Origin: Dipetalonema caudispina | Lineage: Eukaryota; Nematoda; Chromadorea; Rhabditida; Onchocercidae | DNA length: 64,000 bases | Reading direction: 5' to 3' | Assembly (NCBI GenBank): GCA_013365325.1 | Contig: JABVXV010000024.1 | Span: 248,001-312,000, forward strand | Shown: in pieces, positions 1 through 10,855 of the stretch | Layout: each line of letters starts with the position of its first letter | Numbering within the stretch: position 1 is the stretch's first letter | Program-made: the position numbers and the translations under genes | Notes under the pieces: model-generated | What the model saw: only the letters and a program-made list of their open reading frames with translations | Databases searched by the model: none | Told to the model about the DNA's origin: nothing

Positions 1-1520
1 AGCGGAGGCGAGGATAAACTTTGATTACTTCTAACCTTACTTCTTTCTTAAGAAATTTTTTCAGACTTTAGCAAAAAAATATGAGATGAAAATTCAGTCT
101 TTTCTTATAATTACATAAACTTTTACAAAGAAGAAATATGGGAGCAGAAAATGTTTATTTCAAAAGAATAAGTAAGCTAAGTAAGCTAAATTTGAAAGGA
201 AGAAAGACAGAATACTAAGAATACCTGCGGTAATTTGTGCGCCAGAAAAAGTGTTTGCTTGAAGTTCACTTGCTTTTCTTTCTACAATTTTCTGTTTTTT
301 TTTTCGTTAAAACATAAAATATAAGAAAATATTTTACATTTAGTTTTCCTAAGGGAAGATCCTATAATTGATTTCTTTTTTCTTTTGAATTCCTCCTTGT
401 AATTCTGAATTTTCCGTTTGCGTGAAAGTTTTGTAGAACATTTTTTAGACAACGATCGATCATTCATTACATGAGAGAACAAATAAAAATTAGATTTACC
501 GCAGTATCGGCAACGAGATTTGTAGTTGTCACATCTTTATCCACCCATTTATATACTTTTTTAAAATTAAGAGCTAGAATTTTAAAGATCAATTAAAAAA
601 ATTGCTGATTGAAAAAAACCTCTTTTTCAAAAAAAAAGTAGTTAATTCAGATCAATCTAAAACAAAAGTGATAATGCGAGATATTATCGCAATGAAGTTC
701 TACATTCAATTCGAATCTCAAAAAAAAAGAAGCTTTTTTTTACCATTTTCGGTAATTTTTGCTGTCATCAACTGTATTATTTCAAGGTATAATTATAATG
801 TTCAATTAACTTACAGGCTGCTTCTTTTTGAGCCTGAGATTTTGCTTCATATTTTTTGCTTCGTTCTCTTCTATTTTGATAAATGTTAAAGCCTGTAAAA
901 AGATCATAATGATTGAGAAAATCTAAGCAACAAAAAAGATAAAAGATTAATTAAACAAGATAGAAAACTGATTAAGAAGAATCTGTACGGTTTCAGATTC
1001 TTTTCTATCATGTAACATTTCATTAATTACACATTCGATGGTTGATTTAATTACATTATTCTTTCAGTATAACTTCAAAGGTTACGGTTTTTAGATGAAC
1101 AACATTGAATGATTAATATAATTATAATTATTTCTGTTGGCATTAGAAGTAAAATTTCTTCTGCAATTAAATGCGCTATTTCGATAAGTATTCGTAACAT
1201 TTCATCTATCGTTAATAAATCTAAAGAATTAAAATTAATCACACTGATTTTTCATAACATTTCAATTTCAAAATTATTAACAACCATGGAAGGAAATTTT
1301 TTATTTAGATGGATTAATTTAAAATCAAAAAAAAGAAATAAATGTTGCAGTTACAATAGGCTAATTTGTAACTCGATTTTTTGTTCTTGCAAGTTTTAGA
1401 CGAAGGATTAGAATTAATCATTATCGATGCTACTTTTATTATTTAGTTAACAAAAATGACAATAGCGCTTATGTTCTTCTGTCACAAAAGGAAACGACAA
1501 ATATGGTAAATGTTGTTGGA
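1..1520 (-). CDS. Partial unrecognised gene at the left edge (five candidate exons)
   Basis: I do not recognise this gene. Five short minus-strand exons, each with a usable acceptor and donor, join in one frame: 1452-1520, 815-892, 500-573, 225-281 and 1-46 (open at the window edge). Phases agree at every junction (1, 1, 0, 0). The first exon reads QQHLPYLSFPFVTEEH and then a CHFC-type cysteine pair formed across the junction. The second is strongly basic (NRRERSKKYEAKSQAQ). The third contains KWVDKDVTTTNLVADTA. The last at the edge reads KEVRLEVIKVYPRLR. The acceptor of the 225-281 exon could instead lie at 272. Exon base composition is clearly less AT-rich than the surroundings. The start lies upstream of 1520; a short GC-richer segment around 3180-3220 (minus strand, begins MNANRFGCVAF) might be its first exon, but the phases do not connect directly. 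The product is unknown; it could be an intracellular basic protein. Confidence 0.45.
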
Positions 1521-4500
1521 CTGTATTATAAATAGGTTTTTGTATTGTGGTAAATATAAGCATGAGACTATCAAAATATCAGTTACGATTTTTTGTCAAA
1601 ATCAAATATACCTGAAAAATTTGTGTTGTTACTGTCAAATTAACATTAAAATCGAAATTAAACTGATAGTTGCAACTGATTGACTTGTTCGCAATAAAAT
1701 AAAATTATCAAAAGATATTCATGCTTTATTGAACTCAGTTTTTATAATGATTTCTACAGCTTTTTTTTTGAATTTTGATGTAAATTTTATCGAAAATCCA
1801 AAAGTTGATCTCTAATTGATCATGCGATTATATTAGAAACAATAAGCGAACTATTTATCATTTTTGTAGGTATTAGAGTTCGCTGAAATGTTGGTTGAAT
1901 AATTCCTAATTTTTAAAAGATTTATGAATAAAATATTGCTTAATGCTAATTTCATTGTATCCGACATTCATTCCTTTCTCTTCTATCAATGAATTGCAAA
2001 ACAAAAGAAAGAAAAAAAAAACATTTTCAAGGCATTACAATTCCGAAAAAAAATAGGCATAAATTTCACGATGTTATAGAATCTGTGAGAAATACTTCGA
2101 AGAATAATTTACATAACTTTAGAAATAGCAGAATAATTTGATGGTTTGGTTAGAATTTACTTCCTTTAACTTGCAACAAAATCTATAACCTTATTTGTAG
2201 TGTTAAAAGACATTTATTAATTAAAAATTGATTCATATTTCTTGAAAAAATGTTAAGTAAAGTAATGAAGATTAGCTTAGTTTAAGTCTCTTTCCTTTCA
2301 TTTCGGTGCTATATCATTTATGAAATACATAAATGATTCATTTCAATAAAAAAGAATTTAATAAATTTTTTCTAAATGTTTCCATTTGTGCGCTTTTCTT
2401 CTCCTTTCACAATTACTTAAATCTTATAACATGAAAAGATAACATATTGTAATATTGCAGAAGATGATTTATTAATTATTGATTTTCAATACAAATATTG
2501 CTATATTGCTTTTTGGAAAAATTTCACTGTTTATTCTTTCGATTGTAATGATCTTCGTGATGAAGTGATACTCAAAAAGTTGTAGATATTAAGAATACAT
2601 TCGGCATTCGATCATTTCATTATTTTCTTTTATTTTCTACTTAATTTAAAAGTGAAATTTTTTATTATTGAATTAAATTCAACTCCTTTCCACTGCTAAT
2701 GATTTTACAGTAAAATTTACAAATCTAACCGTACATTGTTTAATTTTTTTCTCAGTCCTAAATTTCTCTTTTATATTTCCCACTTTTTTCCTTCAGTATC
2801 CATTCCTGTAATTTTTTTTTCTTTCAACACTCTTAACCATTTGTTTTATATAGTTTTGTTTATTAGATATTTTTTCTAATTAACAGCAATGTTACTACCA
2901 ATAAATTACGCCATTTAGTAAAAAATAAAATGAATTGTAATTTAAAAGACGACATGTTAATTTTACAAATCATTAATCGTAATTAGAGCAAATATAGTTG
3001 TTAGCTGCTTCCTAATACTTTTTACTCTTTACTCAACAAGTGGAATTTAAATAATTGCTTTATTTTCAAAATTAATCAAAAGAGAAGACAATTTTGTCTT
3101 ATTTATATTGAGGAATCAGTTTTGTCATATGTTAATTAGACAAAAAATTGATCTGATTACTCAATTCAATACTTCCGGAAAGCAACGCAACCAAACCGGT
3201 TAGCATTCATGTTATCCGATCATATCAATTTTTATAAATATACACACTATGATGTTACAATTTCAATCTCTTTTTCGACAGTTTTAAAACTCTTAATAAA
3301 CTAATTGAAACAAATTTACTCCTCAGTATCACAAGGATAACTAATTTTTATTGAGATTATTTCTTTGAGGAATTTCAACTTCACATTTATCTTACTTTGC
3401 ATTCATTAACCTTTTCCCGAGGTCTTCCTACATTTTTCTAAATTAAAATAAAAAAATCTCAGCGTAATATTGAAGAAATTAATCATTTGTCATTCTTGTC
3501 GAATAATAGCGCAACAAAATAAATTAGAAAAAAATGTGCATAATCTTTGTAATTAGTGCTTTTGTAACAATTTTCTATTTCAATTAATTTGTATCTTTTT
3601 ACGAATTTCACTATGATATTTTTGAAAAATCGATAGGTAAAGTATGAAGCAAAGATTATTGCTAAAAAAAAGTCCATTCTGATGTAAATTGCAAGATAAT
3701 TGCAAATTTGCATTACTTATGACTGAGTATAACATTTTTCACTTGCTAACTTATAGAAAATGACACATGCAATTTCAGCTAATTAGCAACTCAATCGTAA
3801 TGTGTTTTTTTATTAACACAGGTATCGTATCCTTGTTTACCTTCACAAATTGATAGGATGAAAGAGATCATCTGTTAACATCGATCGTTATGATAAGCGA
3901 TTAAATGATATTACTAAGAAATCAATCAATAATGCTATAATTCATTGCTAAACTCGTCTGAAATTAATAAAAAATTGAATTCTATTATCTTATCCTAATT
4001 CAATTACAATACCGTTCAGAAAAGTTATTAAAATTGTTTTAAATTTCTTTGCTTTTCATGCTTTACTAGAAGAAGAGTATTACTACTTCAAGAACTAGGC
4101 CATTGACAAGATCAAACACAGTTAGACTCAATTTTAACAATGATGGAGAACTAGAAAATAATCTTTTTTGGCTGACGTAAATCACTGGCCTAATTCATAT
4201 ATATTTTTGATTTGTTGAAATCAATCTCAAAAAATGAAAAAAAAAATAGATTTGCATTATTGGAAAGGCCATTAGATAAATAAAATGCTAATTAGGCAAC
4301 ATTTCCTTGCAGATAACTAAAAAGCAACTGGATCGATTGGTCATTCGGTCAATTAGTTGAATAGAAAATTTCGTTGGTCAGCTATCGATTAAGATAATTA
4401 CTAGTAATTAAGTGGAGATAATTGAAATCAGACTAAGACAAATGAGTTAGCCTACCTAATCATTTAAGCAAGTATTTGATCACTTTGATAGTATTTATTT

Positions 4501-4680
4501 ATTCATCAATAAATCATCATTCGGTTTGCAAAGAATGCTATATTCTATAGTGTGATAAAAGTGAACTAATTAGTAAGTTAATTGATAAAGTAGACTAATT
4601 AGTTGACAAATGCAAATTATCTGTTCATTTGCTTTTATTTTATTAGATAGAATAATATGGTAATACGACATCAAATGCTG
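1521..4680. other. AT-rich non-coding stretch
   Basis: No exon that I can defend. It holds homopolymer runs and a stretch around 4240-4620 dense in AATTAG words. A GC-richer island near 3180-3220 has a short minus-strand open frame that could be a 5' exon of the left-edge gene. The remainder looks like intron or intergenic sequence. Confidence 0.5.
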
Positions 4681-7600
4681 TCAGCTTTTGACATTTCCTG
4701 TTTTTTGCGCAGCATGTTGCTTTCCATTAGTTTCTTTTCCTGTACCTGTACCGGTAGTTTCATCCTATAATTTCAAGCTTTTTTATTTTAATGCAGAATT
4801 TGAAAAAAAAAAAGGATTTAAAATTTCAACATTCTTTAGAGATAGGAAAGGGAGTCTCTTACGAATTTCTATTGATAACCGCTCAAATAATAATCTCTGA
4901 AATTTCATCTGCCATTTTAAATCGGTTTACTTCATAGCAAGAAATTCAATTCAAAGATTCGCGTAGCACTTCAAACTCTCTGAAGTATGCAATCATTCTA
5001 ATCTCATTTACGCAATCATTAATAACGTTGCTATCTTTCTTTCGTCGTGAAGAAAGAAAAGTTTTTATAAAAAGACAGAAGGTCGAAGTTGAATAAAACG
5101 TAATTATAAAATGAAAAGTTTTTAAAAATTAGCAAAAAATTGCAACAAATTTTTACTCTATTATTTCTTCTTTTGTTAATCTTTATTGAATTATCTACAA
5201 ATGACAGAACATTTGAAATTATTCAGAAGCAAAAAATTGAATTCATAACACTTATGACTATATAAATTTTCCGAACATTTACGACAAGATTGGTATAGAC
5301 AGGAAAAAAAAACTTCAAAAGAAAAATTACCGGTGGAGTATTCATCGTATCCAAAAGTATTTGATTGACATTTCCTTTATCGTGAAACTGAAAAATTATT
5401 TTCCGGAAAGTTTGTTTAGTGGAAAGTCTTCTCGAATAAAATTTTTAAATGATAAATATACTTTATGATACTAAAAAGCATTATTGACTTTCTTTTTTTT
5501 TTTTTCAAATATAATAAACAATTATGATTTTACGATAAACAGTAAAAATTAAGTTTAGTAATATATTTTATGATAAGAAATAAAAAGAAGACTTACTACA
5601 TCTAAACCGGTTTCTTCTGTTGCTAAAACCGTACAGGTTCTAGTTTCTAAATTAAATGTTACTTTTTAGAACAAAAACAGAAAGTTAAATAAAATTTTTT
5701 TTTTCTGGCAATTTGCTACCAATAAAATAATAAATTCTCATAGATAGATTGAATTTCTGGCAGTATTCAAATATGCAAATCAAATTGTATTACCCATCGT
5801 ACGACAGTCGCCTTCCTTTTCATTACATTCTTTTTGCACATTATCATTGTTTTGTGCGATTTTTTCTGAAATACTTACTTGAAAAATTACTAACTTAAAA
5901 ATTCCTGAAAAGAAGAAAATAAAGTAAAGTTTTACATTACTAGTAGGAATATGTTAATTCAAATTTAATGAATTGTTTGCAAGTTTGAAATTGTAGAAAA
6001 TTAAAAAAAGAAAATGGATAGAAATAATAGAAAAAGTAAGCAGTATTGATAGCTTTTTAGACTTTTTTGATTAATGCAAACAAAAAAAGAAGAAAAAATC
6101 AATAGTGCTATCTCTCATCATTGATCAAACAATTTAAATATTAATAAATGGTTCAGTGTATCAAATTCGAATACTTCACGGTAAATTATTACCTTTCTTT
6201 TTATTCGAACATTGTATGAATAAAAAAATGGTTAATATTGTTGTTGGTAAAATGTATAAAATCGTTTTCACAGCGAAATTTGCTAAGCTAATATGCATAA
6301 CTTTTTCGTCTTTTTTGCTGCTAACAATTTGTTGATATCTAAAAAAAATGAATTACTTGAATTTTTTCAAGTTTACAATTTCTATTAAATAAAAATTTCT
6401 CTTCCTTATGACAGTGAGTTAGTTAATTTTATCGTTGGCATCAGATCGCATATTGCATATTCTGTGCATTATCAATTTATCTTTGTCTATAGGCAGTTTG
6501 TATAATTTATAGCATATATACCTATGTATCGGGCAATTTTTCCCTGGGGTGAAAGTTCATAAGCATATTTGTAAACTATTTGTGTATAAGATTTATTTGT
6601 ATTTTTGAATCGATGATAAATTATGTATAGATTCTGTTTGACGTTCAACAAAAAAGAATTTTACGAAATTTAAAAGTTTTTAAAATTTTTTTTTTTTTTG
6701 AAGTAATCATAGTAAAAAGATATTGAATTAAATGGAAACAAATGTTGAGGATCACTTTATATAAGGCATGCTATTTGGTCAAGCCTATGATCTTAGTATT
6801 ATACGAAAGTTGCAGATTTCATTCTCCAAGCTTCAACACAAAGTCGCAATAGGCTTTTTGTTGTGAAGATTGATACAACTTATATCAACACTTTTTTAAA
6901 AATTGATCTTCGAGATTCAGAATAAAAAGCAAAAAAAAAAAAGAATCAAACCGTTTGATAGATAAATCGTTCTTAAGGAGATTTCTGAAAGAATTGAAAT
7001 ACGAGTTTGTAACACAACAATCAAGTTTGAAGGAAATTATGAAAAGACCCGTATCATTATTAATAAATGCTTTTATATAATAAAAGATTAATTTTTATGA
7101 AAATTTTGTTCATTTCAGTTTATTATGGTCTGCTTGAAATTTTAACTACGCTTAAGTGTTTCCAATTTTACTTATAAATTGAATCACGCAGACGACGTTT
7201 GTCGTTATTCTTGATAATGCTCGTTTTAGTTAAAGTGAATTGAGAAAAGCAATGGTCAAATCGTATAAAGTTTTGATAAACTATTCGTATTGGGAATATT
7301 TTTTATCAAAAGTATTGATGTAATATCGATATTTAAATGCTAATAGTAATAAATAATTAAGTATTATTATCAAAGCAAATTTCTCAGCAATATTTTTGAT
7401 TAAACGATTCATTTTCTATTTTATCATTGGAAAAATTGTATTTAGATAAATATTTAAATGATAGTAATTGTGAACATTTAATTACTATATCGATGCAAAA
7501 GAATTTATTAGTGGCATTAACATTGTCCAGCAAAATCATTGTATTTACAAAGTTGGAAAGAATATATCGGCAAATCATCAAATTTTAAATTGTACAAAAA

Positions 7601-8261
7601 AATTATGCAAAGAATAAAAATACTACTGTATCCCCGATTCGTTTATTTCCAATGCTCCATTATATTAACAAATAGGTTGGGTAGAAAGCTTTTTGAAACT
7701 TTCCTACTTTAATCAAATCACCACTTGAGGTACATCATTATGGAACTGATCAAGTTCTTTCTATGACAATATCACAATTATTATGATACTATCATGACAA
7801 TATGAAAAATCCTCTAGTTAGCAACCAAAATATCATAATATGGTCAATTATTTAAACAAAAAAAAAAAAAAAAAAAATGATAAGAAAAAAAGAAATACAA
7901 AAATAAATTGAAATTTCTTCGGATTAATTCCCCTGATACCATGATACTGTTAATGTTCTGCCCTTCCATTTTATTGTAAACTGTCCTTATTTGCAGTAAT
8001 GAAACAAAGCAAACTTTTTTTTTTTGTCCAAAAATAATGGAAAAATAATTATACATGAATATATATATATATATATATATATGTTGGCCACAAATGAGTA
8101 CATAATTTAATATACAATTATGGATTGGAGACATTTTTATGCAAAAACTGCCTTATTTTTACTGAAATTAGATACCCTGATTTATAAAAATGTTTGATTA
8201 ATGAGCGCCTTACCGGTATAAATATGAGCTGTACAACAAACAAGAAGAATAGATGGCACAT
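4681..8261 (-). CDS. Candidate small secreted protein, six exons, about 110 residues
   Basis: Not a family I recognise. Exons (minus strand, in order): 8214-8261, 6522-6543, 5794-5865, 5597-5646, 5331-5387, 4681-4764, giving 333 nt and a TGA at 4681-4683. All phases agree (0, 1, 1, 0, 0). Exon 1 encodes MCHLFFLFVVQLIFIP, a textbook signal-peptide core, before a GTAAGG donor. Later exons are hydrophilic: one is acidic with cysteines (QKECNEKEGDCRTM), the next has TRTCTVLATEETGLDV, then FHDKGNVNQILLDTMNTPP, and the tail is a Gly/Thr-rich DETTGTGTGKETNGK. The fourth exon may start 15 bases earlier at a weaker acceptor, adding five residues in frame. The 22-nt second exon is the weakest link, and more exons may lie in the 1.7-kb first intron. 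The start is 138 bases after the stop of the GPCR gene on the same strand, compatible with co-transcription. The four 3' exons are better supported than the 5' end. Confidence 0.45.
8059..8082. repeat. (AT)n microsatellite
   Basis: Twelve uninterrupted AT dinucleotides, inside the first intron of the candidate small secreted gene. It is a polymorphism-prone simple repeat. Confidence 0.9.
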
Positions 8262-8399
8262 TGTAGAGTGATGTTTTATTTTCATTATTTTATTTTAAAA
8301 TTAAAACGTCAAACTCCAATTAATTAAATAGCTATTCAAATTATTATTAATTTCATAGTGAACAATTTTGTATTTATTGTTTCTTTCTTTTTCTTGTTT

Positions 8400-10855
8400 T
8401 TATTCATTGAATGATGTTTCACTGATAGTACCATTGCGATGAATAAGTGGTACTTCATTACGTTCATCATTTACGTGTCTTGGCCTTTTACAAAATGCTT
8501 TTGCAAAATGAACCATTTCGGTACGAAGCTCTGGTTGACAACTTGCATAGATTGGTAATCGTAAAGCGCATGCTACGATAGTCAACAATGATACTGTATC
8601 AACACTGAAGATGTAGAAATCCAAGAAGCTGAAAATAAAATTTACAACAATTTGAGTACTAATATAAGTTTAAATGGTTATTATACTTTAATTAAATGTT
8701 CAATTTGAATAGCTGTTTCAAATTTTGAAATTGATTTTTTACTATATAATATATTGGTTTGAATCAGCTGAAAGAGAAGAATTTAATTCAACAATTAATC
8801 TGAAACATTGTTATCTAAGCTACAAAATTGAATTAAGCAAAATTTATTATCAATTTAATCATAAACTTTCTTGGAAGGCTGATATTTTAATACTGAAATT
8901 TTCTCTTATTTTTTTCTTTTTTTTTGAATTTTGAAAAATTATTTGGAGAATGATATTTTTAACCTGCTGAAAAGTGATGTAGCATCAGTGTGCTCCCAAA
9001 TAGTTATAATAACATTGAGCATATTTGCTAAAAGATAAGTACATGCAACAAGCATTAAAGTTCGTGTAGCTGCTCGAATTCGAGCCTAAAATATTTCCTG
9101 GTGGGAAAAAAAGAAAAAGCAAATCAGGAAGTTATAAAGTTGTATTTTATTCACAAAAATATTTCTCTAAGAATGCAAATATTGATAATTAAACTGATAA
9201 CATCATTTCTTTGTTCATTTTATATCAGTTATTTATTTAATTCCACCTACAACATAACTAATGCATACATTTGCTTATGCTTAAATAATTTTATAGGCTA
9301 GAAAATACAAAAAAAAAAATCCAATTACATAATGCAAATCTTAGAAATTAAATGGATATGAATATTTAACCTCTCTTGAAATGAAATATTTTTAGATGTT
9401 AACAAAAGGTTTATTCTATGTCAAATTCGTTGTTTTTTCTTTTTAGAAATTTGAAATTTCGAATTTGAAAATTTGAACAAACTTTTTGTTCTTTAGCATT
9501 AGTAGCACACGTTGATTTCATATTATGCTTTTCAGCAAGGAAATTTTTCCTGAGCTCATTGACAATTCGAGCATTCAGGAACATTAATGTGAAAAACGGA
9601 AATAGAATGGTAACAATATTACGGAACCAAAAACGGAATAATTTGTAGTGTTCATTGTGAATTACTAGTGCTGTTATCTCCAATCGATACTCATTAAGTG
9701 TTCCAATACAGCTTAAATCATGAATTGGCTGAAAATTTCATGCATAAAGATAGATGAAGTGATAAATGATAAATGACAAATGATAATTTATGGATTAAGT
9801 CAAACAGAAAAGATGGATGATGTGTCCAAGGAACTTCGAATTAACAATATTTATAGGCTAAAGCTAAGAAGTCTGAATCAGCAATAACCAAAATGAAGCA
9901 AAAACTAAGTTATTTGAGTAGCATAATGAATAAAAACAAAATATTTTGCTGTAAAAATTTGATTTTTCAATTACAATTCTAATCTATAATTGTTTTTCTA
10001 AGTTATATTTTTTCTAAAAAATAATCTATTGAAATTACAATCGAATAATTTATTTAAATATCAAAAATTTATTTATCTAAAAAATTGAAATTTATTTTAA
10101 CCTTTAGCTCAAGTATTAGTGTCCCCTTAGTAACTACACCAATTATTACTGCTATCAAAGCAATGTAGCAGCGATTATTCTGCAAAAATTCGACATAATG
10201 ACTTGAAGAAGTGATACAGAATCTTTCTACGGTAGCGAAAACGATAAGAAAAGATGAGGCTGTTATGGCAACATGCGACATAGTCATCATCGGTACTACA
10301 TATGTCATCCTGAAAAAAAAGTATTTTGTAATTAGTAAATAAGTGCTTTTTTCATGGAACATGACCATTTATCATTCTTGCTAAGAAAAGGTCAAAATAT
10401 GATAGGTAGCTTCTTCTTCCTTTTACTTTTTTTTTTAACTTTTTTTTTAAAAAAAAAAAGCTTAAAATGAAAACTTACCAGATTTTTTTCATGAAAACCC
10501 ATTCATTGTATTGATAGAGTACTTTTACAGACATTATCAGTATATAAGTTAAACTAATAAATATATCAGTAAGTGCCAAAAGCAATAAATAGAGCGAATG
10601 ACTACGACGATGTTGTTTACTTGTGATAAAAATTAAGAACAAGAAAACATTTTCAACAATACTGATAGTGCTAAGAGTTGAGCCAAGGATTGTTACGAGC
10701 CATAAACGTTCAACCAAATGCTTCGTATCAATAACGTAGCAACTTGGTTCAAGTGTTGGCACTACTTCTTTCATCATATCAGGAATTGCTGATAGAATAG
10801 TAATTTCTGTAGCGTTTGTATTATTCCTGATTACACTAGCATTGGTTAATTCCAT
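8400..10855 (-). CDS. Class A (rhodopsin-family) G protein-coupled receptor, probably a neuropeptide receptor
   Basis: Five exons: 10479-10855, 10102-10309, 9483-9728, 8964-9085 and 8400-8628, giving 1182 nt and 393 residues with all phases agreeing. The start was chosen because an acceptor-like TTTTCTAG lies 7 bases upstream of the ATG, a likely spliced-leader site. The N-terminus carries three N-glycosylation sequons in about the first 15 residues, followed by TM1. TM2 has LLLLALTDIF, the usual L-x-x-x-D. TM3 ends ATVERF where DRY is expected, so ERF. Extracellular loop 2 keeps a cysteine (LSCIG). TM5 is FRNIVTILFPFFTLMFLNAR. TM6 is TLMLVACTYLLANMLN. TM7 lacks NPxxY and reads ALRLPIYASCQPELR. 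Nematodes have expanded FMRFamide- and myosuppressin-type receptors of this general form, but I cannot assign a ligand. It should act at the plasma membrane of neurons or their targets. The last intracellular stretch holds RNEVPLIHRNGTISETSF. A small secreted-protein gene begins 138 bases downstream. Confidence 0.87.
9759..9790. repeat. Short tandem GATAAAT/GACAAAT repeats
   Basis: Four imperfect copies of a 7-8 base unit (GATAAAT, GATAAAT, GACAAAT, GATAATT) within GPCR intron 2. It is a simple local duplication. Confidence 0.5.

Noticed and set aside
1109..1399. 96-codon open frame rich in Ile and Ser
   Set aside because: The composition follows the AT-rich background, there are no splice or start signals, and it overlaps the better-supported minus-strand exons' intron.
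7384..7581. 65-codon minus frame containing NVNATNKFFCIDI
   Set aside because: There is no AG acceptor upstream within the open region, and the start has no leader-like site. It is probably chance inside the small secreted gene's intron.
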